Below, piece by piece: positions 44,024 through 55,944 of a stretch of DNA of 64,000 nucleotides. Within the stretch, counting starts at the first letter, position 1, and every line of letters begins with the position of its first letter. The position numbers and the translations under genes were made by a program. Location: NCBI GenBank assembly GCA_023055425.1, contig JALGPY010000009.1, positions 32,717,275 through 32,781,274 on the forward strand. Reading direction: 5' to 3'. Source of the stretch: Linanthus parryae. Lineage: Eukaryota; Streptophyta; Magnoliopsida; Ericales; Polemoniaceae. The notes beneath the pieces were generated by a model. That model was not told where the DNA came from. It worked only from the letters and a program-made list of their open reading frames with translations, and made no database searches.

Positions 44024-44398
44024 TGTTAGAAAAATTATAGATAGCGCCCACGGGGGCTGCTTTGTAATTGACCCAAATTCTAAGGGGGGTAGGCTGTAAT
44101 TAGTTATAAGTTTGTCTATAAATAGAGACAACTTCACATAAATCATCAAGGCAATATGTAGGAACCCTAATTCTCTCTACAACATTCATCCAAATGAGAA
44201 ACATGGTGTGAAACATAGTATTAGTCATTGAGATTCGCACTAATTGTTGGGAGCTTGAAGCACGTTAACACACGCAACAAAAGATCCGGGATGTCGTCTG
44301 CGCAAGATTACACTACAAGTGATAGACCAGATTAATCGCTTCCGCTATATGATTAACTGCCTAGGATTGACTGTCGTAGAAGAAATATTCCAAGAATG
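44024..44398 (+). repeat. Old copia 5' LTR (about 373 bp)
   Basis: TGTTAGAAAAATTATAGATAG start, TATA-like CTATAAATAGAG at about 44116. The last bases overlap the duplicated GAATG (44394-44398). It pairs with 59566-59725. Confidence 0.75.
44394..44398. repeat. Angela-like element left target duplication GAATG
   Basis: GAATG before the element equals GAATG at 52913-52917. Perfect. Confidence 0.96.
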
Positions 44399-45830
44399 TG
44401 TTGGAATAGATGCCCTAGAGGCAATCTAGTTTAGTATGAATTTGTAATTGGCTAGAAATTCATTTATTATTTATTGGATATTTAATATAATGAAGTCCTT
44501 AGATTTACAATTGTGTTGTTTATCTTAAATATCCCTAGTCAAGTATAATGATTAAATGGGACAATCATCTATAGACTAGTATGGGGTTGGATTGATATGG
44601 AGATATCACGATCCAACACATAGGTGTGCATTACGGAATGTTGCACTGGATTGACCCATCACCGAGAAGGCTACATACACGTTATGTTGAGTCACAAGTG
44701 CTTCTCGGGTACAATGGTATTGTCATCCTTAGACTTGAAGTCACTAGATATTCTAGTTGTGGATCATTGTGATCTTGGTAGCGTTAAACGCTACACCGTA
44801 ACTGGGTAGTTATAAAGGCGTGTACTGGATACAATGAGAAGCAAGCTTAGAGATCGTAGTGGACGTAGAGAGGATTTGCCCCTCCCACATAACGGGAGCA
44901 AATATCCAAGGCCACTCGAGGATAGTGCTTATAGAATGTCTGGCCAGACTCAAATAAATCAATATATGGGATATTGATGTTATTTGCACGAATAAGGCTA
45001 TTCCATGGATCGAGGAACTAGGGATTGGATATACGAGTGTGACTTGTATGTCTCGTGTCCAATCCGGATATGGAGGCAAAGGGATGAGACAATTACTTGT
45101 ACAAGGTTGTCTAGATGACTATTCTATTAGTTGGCTAGAATGGATGTTTTGCTAGAAACCGCTCCATATTAGCAAAGAGTTGCTACCAACTAGATAGAAC
45201 CTATGGGGTCACACGCTATATAGAGTTGTACTAGATTATGGAATTAATTAATTGGATTAATTAATTGGAAGGATCACTTTGCAAACCCTTGCAAACTTAG
45301 TAGGGACTAATTTGCAAGGAAGGGACTAAATTGAATTCTAGTAGGACTAGAATAAGTCCTTTAGGTAGTTGACAAGGAGTTGTTGGACTATATAAAGGAC
45401 CCTCCTCCTTCCTTCCCTACACATACTTATGCTCTAAGAGAGAACATAACAAGAGTAGGAGAGAACAAAGGAGAGAGAGAGCAAGCCACAAGAGGGACGC
45501 CGCCCCCTTGCCGCCGCCCCTTGTCCCCGACGCCACAAAGGGTGCCGAACCCCTTTTGGTGTCTCGTTTTGCGTGATTTCTTCACCCTCCTTTCAATCCG
45601 GGCTAGCACCAAGGTGATTGGAGATCTAGGAACAACTCTAGGCGTGGATCAACTATAGAGAACGTGACACTATTCGCGTTTGAAGTCATCAAGGAGAACC
45701 CAAAGGTGTGTTTATGATTTCTTACCTTCACTATCGTTATGCATCTAGACTTGTGATCCTTGGAGGGTTTTGCATGGTTATTTGTTTGATTATGCTTCCG
45801 TTTGCGCGATCCATGAATCAAAACCCTACA
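44399..45830 (+). repeat. Angela-like 5' LTR (1432 bp)
   Basis: Identical in length, and by eye in sequence, to 51481-52912. A TATA box TATATAAAG lies at 45389-45397 and a repeated ATTAATTAATTGGA (about 45241-45270) upstream of it. A related but diverged LTR is at 61095-62564. Confidence 0.96.
45389..45397 (+). promoter_or_regulatory. TATA box of the Angela-like LTR
   Basis: GGACTATATAAAGGACC is a strong plant TATA context about 440 bp before the LTR end. A pyrimidine-rich stretch (CCTCCTCCTTCC) follows where transcription would start. The same box in the 3' LTR lies at 52471-52479. Confidence 0.7.
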
Positions 45831-45831
45831 G

Positions 45832-45847
45832 TGGTATCAGAGCCACA
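45832..45847 (+). promoter_or_regulatory. Angela-like primer-binding site
   Basis: TGGTATCAGAGCCACA starts one base after the LTR end, the initiator tRNA-Met type. Confidence 0.93.
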
Positions 45848-47515
45848 GGTCATAGAGCATAAACGTAGTTTATGTGTTACATTCTTGTTGTTTTACACCT
45901 TAATTTGTTGTTTATCGCGTAAAACAAGACAAATCAAGCATTGGATGCAATTTGTCAAAGAATTAATCATAACAAGACCCAATTATTGCATTGGATGCAT
46001 GAATTGGTGAGTTTGAGAAATTTTAGGATCTAAGATCTAGGGTTTGGGCATCCTTGGGGAAGAAGGAGTTCTCCCACAACAAGGAAACAACCAAACTTGG
46101 GCTCCAAGCAAGGAGGTTGTTTTGGAAACAACCTCCATAAGGAGGTTCGGCCCCCTAGGGAGCCGCCCCCCCTTGCTTGCCGCCCAAGCTTGGCGCCCTA
46201 AGGGGCCGGGCGGCCTTAACCCGCGGGCCTAGCTTGCGGGTTTTGGGCCGGGCCGGCCCTAGGGCTTTATGGTTCACCTATTTGGGCCCGGGCAATTGGA
46301 TTGTTGGGCCCATGGACCGTTTTAACCCTAGAAATCCTAAAATCAATTAAAATTGACCAAGCGCGTTAAAATTGGATTTAACTGTTTATGTGCAAATCGC
46401 ATGGTGATTGGATATGGCCTTAGGATGTGGTTTGATGTGGATGTTTAATTTTGTGTTTTGGTTTTACGGCCTGCGAGCCGATCAATTAATTGTAATAATT
46501 AATTAGGGTTTTATGGCCTGCGTGCCATTTTTTTTCTCAACTTGTGAGATTTATTTTATTTAGTATAGATATTAGCTAGTGCTAGATAAAGTAGATTGTT
46601 AGCCAAGATTGGAGAAAAGAAGCCCAAAGCCAAAGGAGCCACAAAAGATGGAGCATGGAGCATGGAGCATTCCACATGACTATGAAGGATGGACCAAAAG
46701 ATCAAGACGCATGGAGATGTGTGTTTGTTTAGGGTTCATAGATAATTCCATTGGCTTGGAATTATCTTAGTCTAGAAAAGGCCATATCCACATCACGTTT
46801 AATTTCTGCTTTGTGGTTGTTTATTTATTGTCTTATTATTTGTGTGGTTGGTGTATGGATGATGCATGCAATTAGGATAATAAGATAATTAGACAACCCG
46901 GATCTATTATTTGGAGTTGTGCCCAAACTCAAATAGATAGATTAGTTGATATTGATCAACAAAACAATTAAAATTGAAGAAAAATCCCTCAAATTTTAAA
47001 TATTGTGTTCTTGCCTTCTCGTTATTTAAACACTCATTATCATCATTATTTATCAAGTTCGTGCGTGCCAAAGCATGGCGACTTGGTTCATAATGATGGA
47101 ATGCGATGGCACGTAACAATGTGCAATTGTTTAGATAAGAGGTTGAACACAACTAGGCTATTAATTTGATTAAGAAACCTAGAGGCAATCAATTGGGATT
47201 ATCCATATGGATGGATAAATAAGTAGTTATTTGCCCGATTGAACCAAGAGTTGCATATGGGATGCAATTGGAATCGTTCCTACCTAAGAAGTAATCGAAT
47301 TATGGGTGACTTGCCAAAGCAAGCTCATAAGGAGATGAAAAAGATGGATCTTGGCCCACTAGAAAATATAATGATATTTTCCGCATTAATATCTTGAGGG
47401 TTATTAATCCGTAGTAAAATAGTGGGAGCTATATTTAATAAACTAGCCATTATTAAATATAGTCGAAAATTCACAAATACTAAAACTTGCGTATTTTCCT
47501 TTTGTAGAATTCCAA
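45848..47515 (+). other. Angela-like untranslated leader, with GC-rich island
   Basis: About 1.67 kb without a credible gene before the gag ATG. It includes a very GC-rich stretch (about 46140-46270), a small tandem repeat GGAGCATGGAGCATGGAGCA (about 46650) and several short ATGs. The leader of the older relative at 62565-64000 aligns in patches (for example GTTAAAATTGGATTTAACTG near 46366 and 63128). Confidence 0.8.
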
Positions 47516-50500
47516 ATGGCAAACAACTCATCAAGTTCACAACATTCCCTACGATCTGTCCTTGAGAAGGACAAGCTCTCAGGAACCAACTTTCTCGATT
47601 GGTACAGAAACTTGAGAATTGTTCTCAAGCAAGAAAAGAAGCTGTACGCAATAGAGGAGCAAGTTCCAGAAGGTCCGGACAATCAGACACCTGCTGCCTT
47701 AAAGGCGTATCAAAAGCATGTTGATGATGCTAATGATGCGGCCTGCCTAATGCTTTGCACCATGACCTCTGAGCTTCAGAAGCAACATGAGAACATGAAT
47801 GCTGTCGATATGATCGAACATCTAAAGCAGCTCTTCCAAGAGCAGGCAAGGGTAGAGAGGTATGAGGTCTCAAAGGCACTGTTCAAATGTCATCTGGCAG
47901 AAGGGAACCCGGTGGGACCCCATGTACTCCGAATGATCGGGTACTTGGAGAATCTCGCCCGACTTGGGTTCCCGGTCGGCCAAGAGTTGGCAACGGATCT
48001 CGTGTTGCAATCGTTGCCCGAGAGTTATGGACAGTTCATTATGAACTATAACATGAACGAGATCGTTAAGCCACTGCCAGATTTGCTCAACATGTTGAGG
48101 ACGGCTGAACAGAGCATCAACAAGGGTAAGGGCAAGGCCATTATGATGGTGCATAAAAGAAAGGGTAAAAAGTTTGCCTCTTCCTCCAAGGGCAAAGGCA
48201 AGTCAATTGCCAAGTCCAAGGAACAAGCCCTTAAGCCTGTTGGTGGAATTGCCAAGGTCGTGACTAAGGGTGAATGTCACTACTGTAGTCAACCTGGACA
48301 CTGGAAGAGGAACTGCCCAAAATATTTGGAGGACAAACGGCTTGGAATAGTGATTCCACCACCACCAGGTATTTTTGTTGTAGATGTCAATTTAACTGTC
48401 TCTACATCATGGGTATTAGATACTGGATGTGGATCTCATATTTGTCGAAATATGCAGGATCTAAAGAGAAGTAAAAGATTGGCTAAAGGGGAGGTAGATC
48501 TGCGCGTTGGGAATGGAGCAAAGGTTGCTGCATTGGCCATAGGCGTTTGCGAGCTATCTCTGCCCTCAGGATTAGTTTTAGAATTAAATAATTGCTATTT
48601 TGTCCCTGCTATGAGCAGAAACATTATTTCTATTTCTTGTTTGGACAAGGAAGGTTTTATTATTTCAATAAAGAACAATTGTTGTTCCTTTTATTTGAAT
48701 AATATTCACTATTTTAGTGCGCAATTATTTAATGGACTTTATGTCCTTGATCTAAGTAATCCTGTCTACAACATTAATACCAAGCGGATTAAAATAAATG
48801 ATTTAAATCCTGCTTATTTATGGCATTGTCGTTTAGGCCACATAAATGAGAAACGTGTATCTAGACTCCATAAGGATGGATTGCTAGACTCATTTGATTT
48901 TGAATCATATGAGACATGTGAAGCTTGTTTATTGGGAAAAATGACAAAGTCCCCTTTCAATAAGAAAGGTGAGAGGACTAGTGAGCAATTGGCGCTCATA
49001 CATACTGATGTGTGTGGGCCATTTGCCACGCCTGCCAAGGGTGGTTATGTCTACTTCATTACGTTTACTGATGATTACAGTAGATATGGATTTGTGTACC
49101 TTATGAGGGCAAAATCCGAATCCTTTGAAGTGTTCAAGGAATTCAAGAATGAAGTAGAGAAGCAACTTGGCAAAAGTATCAAGGCTCTACGATCGGATCG
49201 TGGAGGAGAATACTTGAGCCAAGAGTTTGACGACTATCTTAGAGAGTGTGGGATCGTGTCCCAACTCACTCCACCCGGAACGCCACAATGGAATGGCGTG
49301 TCTGAGAGGAGGAATCGAACCCTATTGGATATGGTTCGGTCTATGATGTGTCAAACCGATCTTCCATTATCATTTTGGGGCTACGCTCTATTAAGTGCAG
49401 CTTTTACCATTAACCGTGTTCCATCTAAATCAGTCATGAAGACACCATATGAGATGTGGAGTGGGAGGCGTCCCACACTGTCGTTCATGAGGATTTGGGG
49501 CTGTGATGTCTATGTAAAACGTTTACAATCAGACAAGCTAGGGCCTAAATCGGATAAGTGTAAATTTGTGGGGTACCCTAAGGAAACTAAGGGATACTAT
49601 TTCTACAATCCAACCGAGAACAAAGTGTTTGTTGCTCGGACCGGCGTGTTTCTAGAAAGAGAGTTTGTCTCTAAAGAAGCAAGTGGGAGGAATGTAGAAC
49701 TTGAAGAAGTTCAAGAACCACAAATTACTAAACCGATTATGGAACATGAACAGGAATCACAAGCAGTTGTGGATCCACCTGTTCAGGTAACACAAGAGCT
49801 TCGTAGATCTAGTAGAGTGCGCCAGGAACCCGAGAGGTATGGACTTCTCGTAACTGATTCCGGTGACACGATGCTCATAGATGATGAGCCTACTACCTAT
49901 GAGGAGGCCATGAATGGCCCAGACTCGCAGAAGTGGCTTGAGGCCATGAGATCCGAGATGGAATCCATGTATACCAACAAAGTATGGACTTTGGTGGAAC
50001 CACCTGATGGGGCGCGACCCATAGGGTGCAAGTGGGTCTTCAAGAAGAAGATCGACATGGATGGTAATGTGATTACCTATAAGGGCCGATTGGTGGCTAA
50101 AGGATTCAGACAGATTCATGGTATTGACTATGATGAAACCTTTTCACCAGTCGCTATGACCAAATCCATCCGAATCCTACTTGCAATTGCAGCATACTAC
50201 GACTATGAGATTTGGCAGATGGATGTCAAAACAGCATTCCTTTATGGGAATCTCCTCGAGGATGTGTATATGATACAGCCGGAGGGTTTTGAAGATCCAA
50301 AGCAAGCCAACAAAGTGTGTAAGCTGCAACGATCCATTTATGGGTTGAAGCAAGCTTCTAGGAGTTAGAATCGACGTTTTGATGAAGTGGTCAAAGAGTT
50401 TGGCTTCATCAGAAACGAAGATGAGTCTTGTGTCTACAAGAAGGTTAGTGGGAGCTCTGTAGCTTTTCTGGTCTTGTATGTGGATGACATACTACTCATT

Positions 50501-51466
50501 GGAAACGACATTCCCATGCTGCAATCTGTGAAAGATTGGCTAGGAAAGTGTTTCTCAATGAAAGACTTAGGGGAAGCAGCCTATATACTCGGTATAAAGA
50601 TCTATAGAGATAGATCTAAGAGGTTGCTAGGCCTAAGTCAAAGTACATATATTGACAAGGTGTTGAAACGGTTCAACATGCAAGATTCCAAGAAGGGATT
50701 CTTGCCCATGTCACATGGAATCACTCTTTCAAAGAGTGGTTGTCCTTCCAATGAGATTGAGAAGGAACGCATGAGTAGGATTCCCTATGCCTCGGCCATA
50801 GGGTCTATCATGTACGCCATGTTATGTACTAGACCAGATGTGTCATATGCCTTGAGTATGACAAGCAGATACCAATCCAATCCGGGTGAGAGTCACTGGA
50901 TTGCTGTCAAGAACATCCTAAAGTACTTGAGAAGAACTAAGGATGCCTTCTTGATGTTTGGCGGTGAGGAAGAGTTGCGTGTAAGGGGTTACACCGATGC
51001 AAGCTTCCAAACCGATAGAGATGACTTTAGATCACAGTCGGGATATGTGTTTTGCCTGAATGGAGCAGCGGTGAGCTGGAAGAGTTCCAAGCAAGAGACG
51101 GTAGCTGATTCTACAACAGAGGCTGAGTACATTGCTGCAAATGGCGCAGCAAAGGAGGCTGTTTGGATCAGAAAGTTTGTTTCTGAACTTGGTGTGGTCC
51201 CTAGCATTGCGGATCCAGTGGAGTTGTTCTGTGACAACACTGGGGCGATCGCGCAATCAAAGGAACCCAGATCGCACCAGAAGTCCAAGCACGTGCTCAG
51301 GAAGTTCCATCTGATTCGAGATATTATCGATAGAGGAGACGTTCGGATATGCAAGATTCCTACAGATGATAATCTGTCAGACCCGCTTACAAAGCCTCTC
51401 ACGCAGTGGAAGCATGAAGGGCACACTAGGAGTATGGGCATACGAGATGCGCCAGATTGGCTCTAG
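47516..51466 (+). pseudogene. Angela-like gag-pol polyprotein, one in-frame stop
   Basis: A frame of 1317 codons from ATG 47516 to TAG 51466, broken only by TAG at 50366-50368 (codon 951). Gag (UBN2 type) comes first, then the knuckle CHYCSQPGHWKRNC (residues about 254-267), protease LDTGCGSHIC (about 299), integrase (finger HCRLGH...CEACLLGK; HTDVCGP, SDRGGEY, GVSERRNRT with all three acidic residues), RT (YDETFSPVA, QMDVKTAFLYG, YVDDILLIGN) and RNase H (YTDASF, DSTTEAEYIAA, CDNTGAI). The stop is inside RT, shortly after YGLKQASRS, where relatives usually have Trp. It is a G-to-A type change. Confidence 0.95.
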
Positions 51467-51480
51467 TGCAAGTGGGAGAC
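51467..51480 (+). promoter_or_regulatory. Angela-like polypurine tract
   Basis: AAGTGGGAGAC ends directly before the TG of the 3' LTR, 14 bp after the gag-pol stop. Confidence 0.88.
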
Positions 51481-52912
51481 TGTTGGAATAGATGCCCTAG
51501 AGGCAATCTAGTTTAGTATGAATTTGTAATTGGCTAGAAATTCATTTATTATTTATTGGATATTTAATATAATGAAGTCCTTAGATTTACAATTGTGTTG
51601 TTTATCTTAAATATCCCTAGTCAAGTATAATGATTAAATGGGACAATCATCTATAGACTAGTATGGGGTTGGATTGATATGGAGATATCACGATCCAACA
51701 CATAGGTGTGCATTACGGAATGTTGCACTGGATTGACCCATCACCGAGAAGGCTACATACACGTTATGTTGAGTCACAAGTGCTTCTCGGGTACAATGGT
51801 ATTGTCATCCTTAGACTTGAAGTCACTAGATATTCTAGTTGTGGATCATTGTGATCTTGGTAGCGTTAAACGCTACACCGTAACTGGGTAGTTATAAAGG
51901 CGTGTACTGGATACAATGAGAAGCAAGCTTAGAGATCGTAGTGGACGTAGAGAGGATTTGCCCCTCCCACATAACGGGAGCAAATATCCAAGGCCACTCG
52001 AGGATAGTGCTTATAGAATGTCTGGCCAGACTCAAATAAATCAATATATGGGATATTGATGTTATTTGCACGAATAAGGCTATTCCATGGATCGAGGAAC
52101 TAGGGATTGGATATACGAGTGTGACTTGTATGTCTCGTGTCCAATCCGGATATGGAGGCAAAGGGATGAGACAATTACTTGTACAAGGTTGTCTAGATGA
52201 CTATTCTATTAGTTGGCTAGAATGGATGTTTTGCTAGAAACCGCTCCATATTAGCAAAGAGTTGCTACCAACTAGATAGAACCTATGGGGTCACACGCTA
52301 TATAGAGTTGTACTAGATTATGGAATTAATTAATTGGATTAATTAATTGGAAGGATCACTTTGCAAACCCTTGCAAACTTAGTAGGGACTAATTTGCAAG
52401 GAAGGGACTAAATTGAATTCTAGTAGGACTAGAATAAGTCCTTTAGGTAGTTGACAAGGAGTTGTTGGACTATATAAAGGACCCTCCTCCTTCCTTCCCT
52501 ACACATACTTATGCTCTAAGAGAGAACATAACAAGAGTAGGAGAGAACAAAGGAGAGAGAGAGCAAGCCACAAGAGGGACGCCGCCCCCTTGCCGCCGCC
52601 CCTTGTCCCCGACGCCACAAAGGGTGCCGAACCCCTTTTGGTGTCTCGTTTTGCGTGATTTCTTCACCCTCCTTTCAATCCGGGCTAGCACCAAGGTGAT
52701 TGGAGATCTAGGAACAACTCTAGGCGTGGATCAACTATAGAGAACGTGACACTATTCGCGTTTGAAGTCATCAAGGAGAACCCAAAGGTGTGTTTATGAT
52801 TTCTTACCTTCACTATCGTTATGCATCTAGACTTGTGATCCTTGGAGGGTTTTGCATGGTTATTTGTTTGATTATGCTTCCGTTTGCGCGATCCATGAAT
52901 CAAAACCCTACA
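51481..52912 (+). repeat. Angela-like 3' LTR (1432 bp)
   Basis: Shifted by exactly 7082 bp from the 5' LTR along its whole length, with no indel and no substitution that I found. Confidence 0.96.
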
Positions 52913-52928
52913 GAATGGTATCAGAGTC
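52913..52928 (+). promoter_or_regulatory. Primer-binding site of the old copia, next to the insertion
   Basis: GAATGGTATCAGAGTC: the Angela-like duplication GAATG overlaps the first bases of the old element's TGGTATCAGAGTC. The Angela-like element therefore landed at the LTR/primer-site junction of the old copia. Confidence 0.8.
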
Positions 52929-55900
52929 TTAAGTTTGTGTTTCGTGGATCGCAACCCGGTCAAATTCGTACCTGTACCCACTACCTCGGTTTTGAAACTT
53001 GTGTTTCAGTATGCAAATCATATACCATCGTGTAGATTTCCGCGAGGATTCCATATATATAAAGTTTGTAATTTTTTGATAAAGAGCTAAAAGTTATAGT
53101 CGTTTGATATTCTGCCTGGACTGCGAGGTAGAAACCATATTTGTAAAATAAAATTTGATTTTCCAAACATGTTACAATCAGGATTTGAACAAATTGTTGG
53201 AATCAGGACGAAAAACCGAGCAGGACGATCTAGAGTTCGCCAGAAATGGAGCATGCCAACGACGATGCCACCACGTGCACCCACACCCCGCACACGCCAA
53301 AGGCGGACGAACGGTTACTGACGTGACACTAAGGCTAATGTGGCAGATGATATGGCATGGCATGTCTGCTGACAGTTGACATGGCTGACAAAATGTTAGT
53401 TGACGCGGCGTTGCATGTCAGCTGGTTGCTGACGTGAAGCTGACGTGGCTGATGTCGTGGACCGCATTGTGGCATGCTGACGTGGCAGCACAGTCATCAT
53501 GTTGCCAATGTGGCAGTGCGCATGTCATTGAATGGAACGCCATGTTACGTCTGAATAAGAAAGTGTTGATGTGGCACTAGTCCGTGAGCTGGCGCGTTGC
53601 GGTGGCCAACGCGCCCACGCGCGGCGGTGCGTGCGCCCTCCTTTGGTCACTATTTTCGTCCAAATTTTTTAAAGTGTGATAAAAAATGCTTTTGTTCTGG
53701 GTAATTTTTCAAAGTCTTATGGAAAAGTTGAAAATTTATTTAATTATGGAATTAAATAATTGTAATTTGCACACTTCTGGAGGCAAGTGGGAGACCTTAA
53801 ACACACTGTTTTCGACCCATTTTTTCTGCAGACTAAAATCACTTTTCCTTACTATCTACCATAGGAGCGATACTATAGTAAGTTGAGAGCTTTATTTGAT
53901 CATTTAGAGTAATTAAATAATTTCTTATTAATTTCCAATAATTGTAGATAATTCTAAAAATTCTAGAAAATTTTAGAAAATTTATTATTCTGTTTTTTTC
54001 TTTCCATATTTTGGGTTGAATGGATGTGTTTGATGCGTGGAAGTGGCCTAGATGTGGGTTTTTACATTTATTGCTTATGATTTCGTTTTTATTTTAAACT
54101 AGTTTTGTAAGTGTTATTGTGTAATCAAAATACAACCTGCGTGTCGTGCCTATGTTGTACTCTAATGTATTCTTCTCTCACATACTCCATCAATAGGAGG
54201 TCATTCTTATTAGACATAAGACAGTTAGTTAGTGAGTTTCAAGATTGAAGACTCAAGAGATGGCCAAACCGATATACATGGAACATCATGTATGGAGCAA
54301 AGACGAATTCAAAGAATTCAAGAGAGTTTTCTCAAGAGAAGAGGGGGCACTGAGCTGAAATCAAGACTTCACAAAACCATGTTCGCATTGACGAGAATGT
54401 AAAATTAGGGACCACATCCATGCATATTCTTCATGCTCATGTATTGTTTTTTGTTCTTATCTGCGTGTGATTGGATATCTCTGTGAAGATCCTATAATCT
54501 CGTATGTTACGGAACTAAACCAGAAGTAGCTCACATTATAGAAATGATTAAAATTGATAAGCTAACATAAGTGACGAGATTTGATTCCTAGGATATACGC
54601 TAGGTTTTGGTGGAGTCCTTACGAAACACTATTCAATTTTAATCGGTGTATCATGTTACATAGCTAAGTAAAAATGCTAGTATTAATTTCCTAGTAATGT
54701 CTAACCAATCATGTCTAAATTGAAATTGTGATGGCTAAATTGTGACAACGACGGCGTAAGGTACCATTCCACATACATGAGTTCTCAGACCACCTTCAAA
54801 TGCTTGAACATGTGATCGTTGGACATCACAACATCACATAGACGCTGTGTTGAGGCTCACCAATAGTGGGAGGCAGCGGAGAAGGTATTGTCGTAGAGCG
54901 TGCTATGCCAGGCTGAGGAGATGAACTCGCCGACAAGTTCAAGAACACCTTGAAATTCAAGGATTGTAGGGATTGATCAAATAAAATTTTGGATCCACCT
55001 CAGCCATTTGCGTGCATTAATTGTGAGTGGTAACTTATAAATCCCCCCTTAACTATAATTGATTACTCGTATCATAATAATGAGCACTCGAGGATAGCGT
55101 AGAGTCATATAGCTTATGATCATGGGTATACAGGCTGCCATGCACAAGTTATACGACTAGCAACAAATAAAGTTTATGTTGCGACCTCTGCCACGTTCAT
55201 GGGATGCCATGACTACGTATAAGACATATTTTATATGCGTTAAGTTGTTTAATGAGATGAAGTATTGCTTACTACTAGGATCTAAGAAACTAGATATTGC
55301 TAAGAAAACTAGTCTAGCGTACTTCTTATGTCTAAGAAATTAGAGATTGCTAAGAATCTTAGTGAAGTGTATAGCTGGAACATGTAGTCCCTAGCTCAGT
55401 ATCATACCGTGAGGCAAAAGAAAGATCAAGGATAAGGACGTCTAGGAAAATAGCGGTCTAGGACCAATAACCCAAGAATGGAAACCGCAAAAGGGGGCAT
55501 GAGAGTTCCTAGGACTAGAGACATAGCCATAGTTGGCACTAGTATCTCGTCTAGGGTTTTTGGTTTTGGATCTATATGCTTATCTTTGAGGCGATAGCCA
55601 CCAAATTTTTTTGGTCACAGTTTTAACTTTGGATCTGGTTATGTCGTGAATGGTTTGGCATTCTTAAATTCTAACATAAGTTTTGCCTCAGAATCATTTG
55701 AAGTAACTTTAGAGTAGTGACTAAGATTCTTTTTGATGGCCCGCTAGATTAATAAACATATGAAAGAAAATGATGATCAGGCTGGCTAGAGTTGGTCTGC
55801 ATGGAACATTTTCCAGGCCTTCCTTACCAGTGTGTGATTATTTACTTACAAGAAAGGTGAAACGCAAACCATTCAGTAAATCACTAAGGGCTATCGAGCC

Positions 55901-55930
55901 ATTACGACTTAATCATTTTGTTCTTGTGTT
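52929..55930 (+). other. Old copia leader and gag region, unrecognisable
   Basis: No coding trace I can name. A leader-like part with TGACGTGGC-type repeats (53317-53580) is followed by AT-rich sequence and text with many stops. A gag gene would be expected here but cannot be read. Confidence 0.5.
53317..53580 (+). repeat. Degenerate CTGACGTGGC repeats
   Basis: Exact CTGACGTG at 53317, 53429, 53440 and 53477, with about six looser forms between and after (GACATGGCTGAC, TTGACGCGGCG, CTGATGTCGTGG, CAATGTGGCAG, TTGATGTGGCAC). The ACGT core is that of plant bZIP-binding sites. No function is shown. Confidence 0.7.
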
Positions 55931-55944
55931 CCACTAATTGTTAG

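Larger units (their letters stand above)
44399..52912 (+). mobile_element. Young Ty1/copia element, Angela/Tork-like (8514 bp)
   Basis: Complete structure: two 1432 bp LTRs starting TGTTGGAATAGATGCCC and ending CCCTACA, perfect 5 bp duplication, initiator-Met primer site, a long leader, one gag-pol frame, polypurine tract AGTGGGAGAC. I see no difference between the LTRs, so insertion should be recent. Only one stop breaks gag-pol. Lineage is from the gag opening (SLRSVLEKDKLSGTNFLDWY) and the long LTRs; Angela fits best, other Tork relatives are possible. Confidence 0.93.

Noticed and set aside
44624..45658. Short open frames inside the Angela-like LTR, repeated at 51706-52740
   Set aside because: Identical in both copies only because the LTRs are identical; no protein features.
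54000..55900. A readable gag for the old copia
   Set aside because: Translated all frames by eye without a stable motif such as a zinc knuckle.
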